NCBI RefSeq assembly: GCF_014841135.1 | Contig: NZ_JACYTN010000004.1 | Coordinates: forward strand, 1-64,000 | DNA: 64,000 bases | Direction of reading: 5' to 3' | Source of the DNA: Paenibacillus arenosi | GTDB taxonomy: Bacteria > Bacillota > Bacilli > Paenibacillales > Paenibacillaceae | Made by a program: the position numbers and the translations under genes | In this document: one piece after another, positions 1-8,840 of the stretch | How positions within the stretch are numbered: position 1 is the first letter of the stretch | Layout of the letters: every line of letters begins with the position of its first letter | The notes under the pieces: model-generated | Databases searched by the model: none | What the model was told of the DNA's origin: nothing | The model's input: the letters and a program-made list of their open reading frames with translations, nothing else

Positions 1-88
1 TTGTCTCTTAAATTCAGCAGTAAATGTACGTCTTTGTCTTGGCATAGTAGATCCGCTCCTAGTTATGATGTGTTTATTCTACTAGCCC

Positions 89-433
89 TTATTTTTTCTG
101 TCCAACTAAGTGTAGCCTATCCACTATTGCAACTAATGTCGAAATCATTGAAGTTACTATTGAACTTAGTTTATAAGTTTCTACTAAAGCTGTAAGTTCT
201 GTTCTCATTACCGTCAATTCTTTAGTACTAAATTTATTTATGTTTCTCTCAACCACCTGCAAATACTCATTAGATTCCTTAAGGTTTTTCCTCTTCAATT
301 TGGAATAATTCAGTAATTCAAGGTATTTATCTACTTGAGAAGTTCCCAATCCCATCTTTCTAATTCCTTTCAATATAGATTTTTCAGTCCTTTCACATAA
401 CGTCTTATTAACGAATTTCGCAAATATTTTCAT
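89..433 (-). CDS. Hypothetical protein, 114 aa
   Basis: I do not recognise this protein. It is short, basic and rich in Lys, Leu and Glu, with a moderately hydrophobic stretch near residues 90-107 that could be a weak membrane or amphipathic helix. It begins at an ATG but has no clear Shine-Dalgarno sequence upstream, which lowers confidence. The DNA is AT-rich compared with groEL next door. A strong terminator (621-664) separates it from groEL, so it should have its own promoter. It could be an accessory gene at the edge of a variable region or a chance ORF. Confidence 0.4.
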   Translation of the reverse strand: MKIFAKFVNKTLCERTEKSILKGIRKMGLGTSQVDKYLELLNYSKLKRKNLKESNEYLQVVERNINKFSTKELTVMRTELTALVETYKLSSIVTSMISTLVAIVDRLHLVGQKK

Positions 434-620
434 ATACAGTATTCAAAAAATCACTAAGTTATACTGTCTCTATTACAACAAACGAATGTTTACCTAGAAC
501 TTCTGTGCAATACTAACCATTCATATTAGCATAATTTGATAACTTTATAGCTTCTGATATTCACCTTGGTCTTTCTTTCAAATCATACGATCATCAAGAT
601 ATCTTGAAATGCGAACATTT
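434..620. other. AT-rich intergenic stretch before the groEL terminator
   Basis: No gene is seen here. It contains a perfect 14-bp palindrome, TCAAGATATCTTGA, at 594-607, just beyond the groEL terminator. The palindrome could be an operator for a regulator of the small gene at 89-433, but nothing else supports that. Confidence 0.3.
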
Positions 621-664
621 AAAAAAAGACCACCCCTTAATAAGATTATTAAGAAGTGGTCTTT
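621..664 (-). terminator. Rho-independent terminator of groESL
   Basis: Arms AAAGACCAC (625-633) and GTGGTCTTT (656-664) enclose an inner stem CTTAATAA (636-643) / TTATTAAG (646-653). On the minus strand the hairpin is followed by seven U (621-627). It lies about 100 nt after the groEL stop codon. Confidence 0.9.
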
Positions 665-766
665 CATCATTTATAAAATGTAACAGTGACTGCTGCATAA
701 ACTCTCGTTCAATTTAAACGAAAATTCACTCTGCTAGGTACATGATACAAGGACTAGAAGTCCCTA

Positions 767-2431
<1,665 letters not shown>

Positions 2432-2488
2432 CTATATTTATCCCGCCGCTCCCGACGGTCTCATTTACAAGTAAGTATGTGCGAGCAG

Positions 2489-2770
2489 TTACCCAAGAAT
2501 AGCGTGAATGTCGCTTTCTTTCATAATCAAATACTCTTTGCCTTCGAATTTGATCTCTGTGCCAGCATATTTAGAGAAGATGACACGATCGCCTTCTTGT
2601 ACTTCAAGCGGAATACGTTGACCGTCTTTGATTGCACCGCTACCTACTGCTACTACACGGCCTTCTTGCGGCTTTTCCTTAGCTGTATCTGGCAATACGA
2701 TACCAAATGCAGTCGTTTCTTCTTTCGCGATTGCTTCGATCAATACGCGTTCACCTAAAGGTTTGATCAT
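2489..2770 (-). CDS. groES: 10-kDa co-chaperonin GroES
   Basis: This is the heptameric lid of the GroEL chamber. At 93 residues it matches the family. It begins [12 protein letters not shown] and carries the mobile-loop segment [18 protein letters not shown] (about residues 18-35) and the conserved VVAVGSG and [15 protein letters not shown] segments. An AAGGAGG ribosome site lies 9 nt before the ATG. It is first in the groES-groEL operon, behind a sigma-A promoter and a CIRCE operator. Confidence 0.99.
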   Translation of the reverse strand: MIKPLGERVLIEAIAKEETTAFGIVLPDTAKEKPQEGRVVAVGSGAIKDGQRIPLEVQEGDRVIFSKYAGTEIKFEGKEYLIMKESDIHAILG

Positions 2771-2860
2771 GAAAAATAGCCTCCTTCTAACTGAAAAGGT
2801 TATATAGTTAGAGCAACAGCTACATTAAGCAGCGCGCTCCAGTAAACCACTTTGTCATTA

Positions 2861-2887
2861 TTAGCACTCGTAATCGGTTAGTGCTAA
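2861..2887 (-). promoter_or_regulatory. CIRCE operator (HrcA-binding site)
   Basis: TTAGCACTC (2861-2869), a 9-nt spacer and TAGTGCTAA (2879-2887) match the CIRCE consensus TTAGCACTC-N9-GAGTGCTAA, with one mismatch in one half (T for G at 2879). It sits just downstream of the groES -10 element, where HrcA would repress. HrcA itself is not in the window. Confidence 0.95.
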
Positions 2888-2898
2888 TAACAATCTCT

Positions 2899-2927
2899 AT
2901 GATACTGATTTTATGTCTAGTTTGCAA
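2899..2927 (-). promoter_or_regulatory. Sigma-A promoter of groESL
   Basis: On the minus strand there is a -35 TTGCAA (2922-2927), a 17-bp spacer and a -10 TATCAT (2899-2904). The expected start falls at or next to the CIRCE operator, the usual arrangement for HrcA-controlled groESL. Confidence 0.75.
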
Positions 2928-3030
2928 GTAGTAAGCCAGCATTTTTTATAATAAAAATGCCTTGCGAGCCTATCCGTCACGTTCCGACACTACTTACAAA
3001 CACCTTCACCATCATACCCGAAAACGTACG

Positions 3031-3080
3031 AAAAAAAACAACCCAAGCCACTTGTAAGCAATGTCGCTTGTTATGGCTTG
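3031..3080 (-). terminator. Terminator of the tatA-tatC transcript
   Basis: CAAGCCA (3044-3050) pairs with TGGCTTG (3074-3080). On the minus strand the stem is followed by GGTTG and then eight U (3031-3038). It lies 16 nt after the tatC stop codon and separates this operon from groESL. Confidence 0.8.
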
Positions 3081-3096
3081 AGCTGAGAGATCGTGT

Positions 3097-3879
3097 CTAT
3101 GTTGCAGAATGCGGATGTCCTGCCTCAAACTCTTCTTCCCACGCCTTATCTCTAGCAAGCTGATTGCGATAGATAAAGGAAGATAACAGCACACTGAATT
3201 CATACAGCAATATAAGTGGAATCGTTATCAAAAAATCTGATATAAAATCTGGAGGTGATATGGACACCCCGATAAGCACCAATCCGAAGTAAGCAAACCG
3301 CCGCATTTTGCGCAGCCGCAGCGGATTCAAGATCCGTATAGCCGTCAAAAACATAATTACCAAGGGCAGCTCAAACAGTAAAGCCATCGGCAGTACAAGA
3401 TTAAACAAGAACGTTAAGTAATGTGTAATCCCATACAGCTCTTGCAACCCTAGCTGTTGATTCACATTCGCTGTGAACTGAAACGCCATCGGTGCAACAA
3501 TATAGTAAGCGAAGCACATCCCTGCAATAAATAATACAAATACGAAAGGTATGTACTTCAACGTTGCCCTTTGCTCATGCTTCCTTAAGCCCGGACTAAC
3601 GAATGCCCAGAGCTGGTACATGATGAAAGGAAGCGTTAACGATAAGGCGACGAGAAATGCAAACTTCATATAAATACCTACACCGTCCCAAGGTGAAAAA
3701 CTCTTGAACGTGTAGGTATCAGCCGGAGGTCGGCTAATCACGTATTGGAATAGCGGTTCCGCCAAAAAGAAACCGCCGATTAGTCCGGCGATTAGCACAG
3801 CCACAATATACATAATTCGTCTGCGTAGCTCCGTAATATGCTCGATAACAGATAACTGTTGTTCAGTATCTTGCGACAT
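3097..3879 (-). CDS. tatC: Twin-arginine translocase subunit TatC
   Basis: TatC is the multispanning membrane receptor of the Tat pathway that recognises twin-arginine signal peptides on folded proteins. Seen are the N-terminal cytoplasmic segment VIEHITELRRRIMYI, about six hydrophobic helices, the FLVALSLTLPFIMYQLWAF segment, and the C-terminal FGLVLIGVSISPPDF region, all typical of TatC. The reading frame can be extended upstream to 3915, but the ATG at 3879 gives the normal TatC start and a standard length of 260 residues. A modest AGGTTGG lies upstream. It follows tatA by about 70 bp in the same operon. The tatAC pair also sits near groESL in Bacillus subtilis. Confidence 0.97.
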   Translation of the reverse strand: MSQDTEQQLSVIEHITELRRRIMYIVAVLIAGLIGGFFLAEPLFQYVISRPPADTYTFKSFSPWDGVGIYMKFAFLVALSLTLPFIMYQLWAFVSPGLRKHEQRATLKYIPFVFVLFIAGMCFAYYIVAPMAFQFTANVNQQLGLQELYGITHYLTFLFNLVLPMALLFELPLVIMFLTAIRILNPLRLRKMRRFAYFGLVLIGVSISPPDFISDFLITIPLILLYEFSVLLSSFIYRNQLARDKAWEEEFEAGHPHSAT

Positions 3880-3948
3880 GCTTACACACCAACCTGTTCT
3901 TGCCGTATTCCGCACAACGCTGCTTCACGCCATGATGTCCAAGTCCAA

Positions 3949-4248
3949 TTATTCTGGCAGGCGACGTGATGTGCTGGGCTGACTTGGCGGTTCGCTGGAC
4001 AGTGATGCGGCTTGTCCATTCGAAACGTTAGCAGATGAAGACAGCACTGTGGATTCGGATGAAACTTCCTTGCGCTCCGTACCCTTGTTATCCTCATCGT
4101 CTCGCATAACATCACGTGCGCCAGCCTTGAATTCACGAAGTGTCCGACCGAATGCACGGCCAAGTTCAGGCAGCTTGTTAGGTCCGAACAGCAGTAAAGC
4201 CAAGATCAAAATGAGAATAAGTCCTGGAATACCTATACCGGATGGCAT
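3949..4248 (-). CDS. tatA: Twin-arginine translocase subunit TatA
   Basis: TatA forms the size-variable translocation pore of the Tat system. There is one N-terminal transmembrane helix (PGLILILILALLLFGP), then the FGPNKLPELGRAFGRTLREFK hinge and amphipathic helix, then a long Ser/Glu-rich cytoplasmic tail. An in-frame GTG exists at 4269, but the AAGGAG site lies between it and the ATG at 4248, so the ATG is preferred. This gives about 99 residues. It is transcribed just ahead of tatC, and together they make a minimal TatAC translocase of the Bacillus type with no separate TatB. Confidence 0.95.
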   Translation of the reverse strand: MPSGIGIPGLILILILALLLFGPNKLPELGRAFGRTLREFKAGARDVMRDDEDNKGTERKEVSSESTVLSSSANVSNGQAASLSSEPPSQPSTSRRLPE

Positions 4249-4403
4249 ACCTGGATCGACTCCTTTCACCCATGTCTACATACAAATGCTGTAATCATCA
4301 TACCACAACATTCGCCTATAAAATACCAACTTTTATTGTAGATGAGCAAAAGAAATCATTTTATAGCCATCACTTGCACGTAAATGAAATTGGCAGGGGT
4401 GAT

Positions 4404-4895
4404 TTAGTCATGATCATGGTAACGTCCGCTCGCTACTTCTAGGGCATGAGGCAGTTGATCAATAACGGCCATTAAGTTATCGTGGACGCCTTTTGGGCTT
4501 CCTGGCAGATTGAGGATGAGCGTGCGATTGCGAATGCCGCACACACCGCGAGACAGCATAGCTCTGCGCGTCTTCTGCATAGACGTAAATCGCATTGCTT
4601 CTGCTATGCCGGGCACGATCCGATCTATTACCTTAAGTGTCGCTTCAGGTGTCACATCTCGGGGAGCAAGACCTGTACCGCCTGTGGTCAGAATCAAATC
4701 TGCTTTATAATAATCCGCCATTTCAATTAAGGAGGCTGAAATATCATTCATCTCATCTGGCACGATGCGATAGTCCACGATAACACCGCCCAACTCCTCT
4801 TCTACCAATTCACGAATCACCTGTGCGCTCGTATCTTCCCGTTCACCGCGTGATCCTTTATCGCTTGCGGTCAATAGCGCTACTTTCCAATTCAT
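4404..4895 (-). CDS. moaB: Molybdopterin adenylyltransferase-like protein MoaB/MogA
   Basis: This protein belongs to the MogA/MoaB family, which adenylylates molybdopterin before molybdate insertion in molybdenum cofactor synthesis. The family signature TTGGTGLAPRDVTPEA is present near residue 70-85, with the N-terminal ALLTASDKGSRGEREDTS segment and the LPGSPKG motif near the C-terminus. A TTG six bases upstream is in frame but too close to the GGAGGAGG ribosome site. The ATG at 4895 has 7-nt spacing and is taken as the start. It lies 27 bp after moaC in a moaC-moaB-tatAC run on the minus strand. Molybdoenzymes are common Tat substrates, so the neighbourhood is sensible. Confidence 0.93.
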   Translation of the reverse strand: MNWKVALLTASDKGSRGEREDTSAQVIRELVEEELGGVIVDYRIVPDEMNDISASLIEMADYYKADLILTTGGTGLAPRDVTPEATLKVIDRIVPGIAEAMRFTSMQKTRRAMLSRGVCGIRNRTLILNLPGSPKGVHDNLMAVIDQLPHALEVASGRYHDHD

Positions 4896-4922
4896 AACCA
4901 ATCCTCCTCCCGACCGTTAACC

Positions 4923-5405
4923 TTACTGCTCGTCCTCAACCCGATAGTCGCCATTCTTTCCACCTGACTTCTCAACGAGGTAAGTCGGTCCTATGACGAT
5001 ATCTTTTTGGAGAGCTTTGCACATATCATATACCGTAAGCGCAGCTGCGGAAACCGCCGTCAGCGCTTCCATTTCGACGCCAGTCTTACCTGTCGTCTTC
5101 ACTTCCGCTTCTATAGTCAATGTATCTTCATCGTTGTCTGAGAACGTAATATTCATACCTGTAAGCATAAGAGGATGGCACATTGGAATCCATTGCGCTG
5201 TCTGTTTGCCAGCCATAATACCAGCTACTTGCGCAACCGCCAGCACGTCCCCTTTTTCTATCTGACCTTGCTTAATACGCTGGAGCGTCACTGGGTTCAT
5301 ACGAACGGTCGTGCGAGCTGTAGCTATGCGCTTCGTAACATCTTTGCTCGTAATATCAACCATCTTCGCATGGCCTTGCTCGTTAAAATGCGTCAACACG
5401 TCCAT
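4923..5405 (-). CDS. moaC: Cyclic pyranopterin monophosphate synthase MoaC
   Basis: MoaC works with MoaA to convert GTP to cyclic pyranopterin monophosphate in molybdenum cofactor synthesis. The diagnostic motifs are present: [12 protein letters not shown] at the N-terminus, PMCHPL near residues 74-79, [13 protein letters not shown] near residues 108-120, and KSGGKNG close to the end, containing catalytic lysine(s). The 160-residue length is normal. It starts 3 bp after the stop of the cyclo-ligase gene, so the two are almost certainly co-transcribed. In Bacillus subtilis moaC also lies beside ydiF. No moaA is in the window. Confidence 0.97.
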   Translation of the reverse strand: MDVLTHFNEQGHAKMVDITSKDVTKRIATARTTVRMNPVTLQRIKQGQIEKGDVLAVAQVAGIMAGKQTAQWIPMCHPLMLTGMNITFSDNDEDTLTIEAEVKTTGKTGVEMEALTAVSAAALTVYDMCKALQKDIVIGPTYLVEKSGGKNGDYRVEDEQ

Positions 5406-5408
5406 CTT

Positions 5409-6083
5409 TCACCGATCCTTCCCACAAGCTATGCCTGCATAAGTCCATTGTACACCATCTGGGCAAATTATGAGATGTACAGGCACATCATGGTTCTCCA
5501 TCGGTACGTTGGCTACCTGCTGCCACTCATAAATAAGCGCAGCGATATAAGGTAGTTCCTCCCGTTTGTGCTGCAGCTTCGCTAAGAAGCGGTCATAATA
5601 GCCCGCCCCCATGCCAATTCTGCCCCCAGCTAGGTCGAATCCTAACCCTGGCACGAGCACAGCATCGACATCAACGAGTTGTTCAGCTCTTAGTGCAGGA
5701 ACCGTATGTTCCGGCTCTTGGATGCCATACAATCCCGTCTGCATCTTGCCTTCAGGGTGCCAAGCATGCCAGCTCATCTCGCGGTTTGCTTGATGTGTAA
5801 TAGGGACGTAGACCTCATTTCCCTCTTGAGCAAGCACTGCAAGCAAAGGCACGATATCCAGCTCTTGTCCAAATGGCATATAGGCAAGCACCCGCAGCGG
5901 TCTATTGGCATCCTGCCGTAACTGCCTGAGCCAGCGTTCAGCATGCATACAGGCTTCAGCACTTGCTTGCTTACGTTCTTGAACCGTCACTGCTGATCGA
6001 CGCGACTTTAGCTGAACACGAAGCGCATGTTTCGAAGAAGTAGAAGAAGCAAGTTGACGCTCATCTTCATTAAGCTCTACCAA
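5409..6083 (-). CDS. yqgN: 5-formyltetrahydrofolate cyclo-ligase
   Basis: This enzyme converts 5-formyl-THF to 5,10-methenyl-THF using ATP, recycling a storage folate in the cytoplasm. Diagnostic segments are VPGLGFDLAGGRIGMGAGYYDRFL near the middle-C-terminal part and the N-terminal LRVQLKSRRSAV region with basic substrate-binding residues. The start is a TTG at 6083, chosen because an AGGAGGT site lies 8 nt upstream; the nearby ATG is out of frame. At 224 residues it is slightly longer than typical because of an N-terminal extension. It is the first gene of the cyclo-ligase-moaC-moaB-tatA-tatC run and is divergent from ydiF. In Bacillus subtilis a rex gene lies between moaC and tatA; none is present here. 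Confidence 0.93.
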   Translation of the reverse strand: MVELNEDERQLASSTSSKHALRVQLKSRRSAVTVQERKQASAEACMHAERWLRQLRQDANRPLRVLAYMPFGQELDIVPLLAVLAQEGNEVYVPITHQANREMSWHAWHPEGKMQTGLYGIQEPEHTVPALRAEQLVDVDAVLVPGLGFDLAGGRIGMGAGYYDRFLAKLQHKREELPYIAALIYEWQQVANVPMENHDVPVHLIICPDGVQWTYAGIACGKDR

Positions 6084-6256
6084 TAGCTCATACCTCCTGC
6101 CAAGTTAAACATAGCTATCTTTCGCAGCACATGAAGTCATTGGTTTATGTTTATATGTTTATTTATGAACACTTCTATAAGCACGTTACTAATTTTCTTC
6201 TTTAAGTGTATCACCCTTCCGTCGCTACGGCTAGCAATGTACGAACGTTTGTGGTC

Positions 6257-6285
6257 GTTTTCCAATAATTCATGTACACTATAAT
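6257..6285 (+). promoter_or_regulatory. Probable promoter of ydiF
   Basis: A perfect -10 TATAAT lies at 6280-6285. A weak -35 (GTTTTC, 6257-6262) is placed 17 bp upstream. The start point would be about 6292, just ahead of the ydiF ribosome site. No convincing promoter was found for the divergent cyclo-ligase operon. Confidence 0.5.
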
Positions 6286-6312
6286 CAGCTAGTGATACGG
6301 AGGAGAATTAGT

Positions 6313-8298
6313 ATGCTGCTTCAAGTAAACAAAGTTACGAAATACTACGGCATTACGCCTGTGTTAACCGATATATCTTTTCATATTCAAGCCCGTGAAA
6401 GAATGGGTTTAGTTGGAGTCAACGGCGCAGGCAAGTCTACCCTGCTTAAAATTATTGCCGATGAGCTGTCTCCCGATTCAGGGCATGTGTACAAAGCCAA
6501 GGAAACGACAATCGGTTACTTGGCTCAAAATAGCGGATTGCAATCCAATTTGTCCATCTGGGATGAAATGATCAGCGTATTCCAGCATCTAATCGAAGCT
6601 GAGGCTGAACTGCGCGAATTGGAGAAGCAAATTGCCGATCCAGAGCTAGCTCAAGATGCTGCTCGTTATGAAGAAACGATGCACCGCTATTCAGAACGAT
6701 CCGATTGGTTCCGAGAACAGAATGGCTATGCTATGGAAGCTCGCGTTCGCGGCATTCTTCACGGCATGGGCTTCGGTTCCATGGACCCGAACACGCTCAT
6801 TCATACATTAAGCGGCGGGCAAAAGACACGACTTGCCTTGGCGCGCATGCTGCTGCAGCAGCCAGATATCCTGTTGCTGGATGAGCCTACGAACCACTTG
6901 GACATCGATACGCTAACATGGTTGGAGCAATACCTTCGCTCCTATCCGAGTGCTGTACTCGTCGTATCTCACGACCGCTACTTCTTAGATGCTATGGTGA
7001 CGGGTATCGTGCAGATTGAGCGCAATCATGCGAAGCGCTACACGGGTAATTACAGTAGATATATGGAATTGAAAGCTGCTGAATACGAGCAAGAGTTGAA
7101 ACAATACGAGAAGCAGCAAGAAGATATTGCGAAAATGGAAGCATTCGTACAGCGCAATATTGTTCGCGCTTCAACAACGAAACGTGCTCAAAGCCGCCGA
7201 AAAGCATTGGAGCGTATGGATCGTATCGACAAGCCATTAGGCGATCTGAAGCGAGCTTCGTTCTCCTTTGAGATTACACGAACGAGTGGACGTGACGTAC
7301 TGCGCTTGAAAGATGCATCGGTTTCTTATGAACCTAACAAGCCGTTATTCAAAGATGTCGATCTCAATCTCGATCGTGGTGAAACGGTAGCCTTGATCGG
7401 ACCTAACGGGATTGGTAAATCAACATTGCTTAAGAGCCTTATCGGCAAACATAAGTTGGATAAAGGACAGTTCCAATGGGGGACTCATGTATCCATTGGC
7501 TACTATGATCAAGAACAAGAAGCACTGAACCCAAACAATACTGCTCTAGAGGAAGTGTGGAGTTCATTTCCACACCTAGATGAAGTGCGAATTCGTACAG
7601 TGCTTGGTAGCTTCTTATTTAGCGGAGATGATGTGCTCAAGCTGGTTGGCTCGCTAAGTGGCGGCGAGAAGGCTCGTGTAGCTTTAGCCAAGCTAATGCT
7701 GCTGCAAGCCAACATGCTCATTCTAGATGAGCCGACGAACCATCTTGATTTATTCAGTAAGGAAGTGCTAGAAGCTGCCTTAATGGACTACGAAGGCACA
7801 TTACTGTTCATTTCACACGACCGTTATTTCTTAAATAAAATGGCAGAACGCGTTGTCGAATTGACACCACAGGGTGCCACTTCATACTTCGGTAACTACG
7901 ATGATTATATAACGAAGAAGCAGGAGCTGGAAGAAGATGCTTCGGAGCTGGAGCAGCGTGGAAAGACGCCTCCTGCTACTGTCCACACGTCAACTTCTCC
8001 TGCCTCTAACTCATCTGCTAGTAGTGATGCTGCTGGAGATACAGCAGGACGTTCTGGTGCAGCCCAATACGAGTTGGACAAGCAGAAGCAGCGCGAAGAG
8101 CGCGCTCGCCAGCGCAAAGCGGAACAGCTGGAAGCAAAAATTGCAGAGCTGGAGTCGGAAATCGAACAGTTGGAAACGGAATTGGCTGATCCTGAAGTTT
8201 ATAACGACTATGTTCGAGTGCAAGAGATTCAAGAACAATTGCAGCAAAAGAAATCTCAGTTGGAACAGCAATATGCAGACTGGGAAGCTTGTATGTAA
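6313..8298 (+). CDS. ydiF: ABC-F family ATPase, YdiF-type
   Basis: This is a soluble ABC-F protein with two ATPase domains and no membrane segment; such proteins act on the ribosome and not as transporters. Domain 1 has Walker A GVNGAGKST (about residues 35-43), signature LSGGQKTR and Walker B LLLDEPTNHLD. Domain 2 has GPNGIGKST, LSGGEKAR and LILDEPTNHLD. Between them is the basic linker with ASTTKRAQSRRKALERM. A C-terminal low-complexity Ser/Ala linker is followed by a Glu/Gln-rich coiled coil (about the last 75 residues), as in YdiF and Uup. The start is the ATG at 6313 behind GGAGGAG; an upstream in-frame GTG precedes that site. The location between t6A and moaC/tat genes matches Bacillus subtilis ydiF. 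Confidence 0.95.
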   Translation: MLLQVNKVTKYYGITPVLTDISFHIQARERMGLVGVNGAGKSTLLKIIADELSPDSGHVYKAKETTIGYLAQNSGLQSNLSIWDEMISVFQHLIEAEAELRELEKQIADPELAQDAARYEETMHRYSERSDWFREQNGYAMEARVRGILHGMGFGSMDPNTLIHTLSGGQKTRLALARMLLQQPDILLLDEPTNHLDIDTLTWLEQYLRSYPSAVLVVSHDRYFLDAMVTGIVQIERNHAKRYTGNYSRYMELKAAEYEQELKQYEKQQEDIAKMEAFVQRNIVRASTTKRAQSRRKALERMDRIDKPLGDLKRASFSFEITRTSGRDVLRLKDASVSYEPNKPLFKDVDLNLDRGETVALIGPNGIGKSTLLKSLIGKHKLDKGQFQWGTHVSIGYYDQEQEALNPNNTALEEVWSSFPHLDEVRIRTVLGSFLFSGDDVLKLVGSLSGGEKARVALAKLMLLQANMLILDEPTNHLDLFSKEVLEAALMDYEGTLLFISHDRYFLNKMAERVVELTPQGATSYFGNYDDYITKKQELEEDASELEQRGKTPPATVHTSTSPASNSSASSDAAGDTAGRSGAAQYELDKQKQREERARQRKAEQLEAKIAELESEIEQLETELADPEVYNDYVRVQEIQEQLQQKKSQLEQQYADWEACM

Positions 8299-8358
8299 TC
8301 TGACATCTATATCGTATGTCCTTGTGCAATTGACATGACCCTCGGAAAATGTCGTAAA

Positions 8359-8416
8359 TAAATAGAGAGCCGACTGTAATCGTACGCTACGAAAATACAG
8401 TGGGCTCTCTATTTTT
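8359..8416 (+). terminator. Terminator of ydiF
   Basis: Arms AAATAGAGAGCC (8360-8371) plus ACTGTA (8373-8378) pair with TACAGT (8396-8401) plus GGCTCTCTATTT (8403-8414), broken only by one G-G mismatch, with a 17-nt loop. A T-run follows on the plus strand and an A-run precedes it, so it may work in both directions. Confidence 0.9.
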
Positions 8417-8443
8417 CATTTTCCACCATCTGAAGAGGAAAAT

Positions 8444-8782
8444 TGTGGATAGAAAATCTTATTCACAACATAAAATGGATGTATTTACATTCCATTCATA
8501 ATCGAGAGCTTCCAAACTCGCTTAATACCAGCATTTACAATAAGATATCCAATCTTATCCACCGTTTTATGCACACTATCCACAATCTTGAAAATACTTT
8601 GTGAAAAAATGATCCCCTATTTTCTTCGTATCCAACTCCTTATGGAAGTTAGCTCCATGGTACTTTTCCCCATTAAATATCTAATATGTGGATAACTATT
8701 ATCCACATGAAAAATGTCACACTTTGTCGCTTTAACTCTATTCTCGCATGTTCGCGCCCACTGGACGGTTCATTTTTGCACA
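8444..8782. promoter_or_regulatory. DnaA-box cluster (non-oriC)
   Basis: Within 340 bp there are five 9-mers fitting TTWTNCACA on either strand: 8459-8467 (TTATTCACA), 8600-8608 (minus, TTTTTCACA), 8687-8695 (minus, TTATCCACA), 8699-8707 (TTATCCACA) and 8774-8782 (TTTTGCACA). Three more differ from TTATCCACA at one base: 8444-8452 (minus), 8555-8563 and 8576-8584. The two perfect boxes form an inverted pair with arms at 8686-8695 and 8699-8708. No dnaA or dnaN gene is nearby, so this is not an origin but a DnaA-binding cluster. No other feature is seen between the ydiF terminator and leuA. Confidence 0.75.
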
Positions 8783-8840
8783 TGAGCCTCGCACAACATG
8801 TTGTACACCCTTTCTGCAGATATACTTCATCCAGCTCCAA

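Noticed and set aside
1-195. Plus-strand ORF at the window start
   Set aside because: Low-complexity Leu/Ser-rich shadow of AT-rich DNA overlapping the minus-strand ORF; no homology or ribosome site can be judged.
8444-8782. Reading the DnaA-box cluster as a chromosomal origin
   Set aside because: No dnaA, dnaN, recF or rpmH nearby, and no obvious AT-rich unwinding region with DnaA-trio repeats; better explained as a DnaA-binding cluster.
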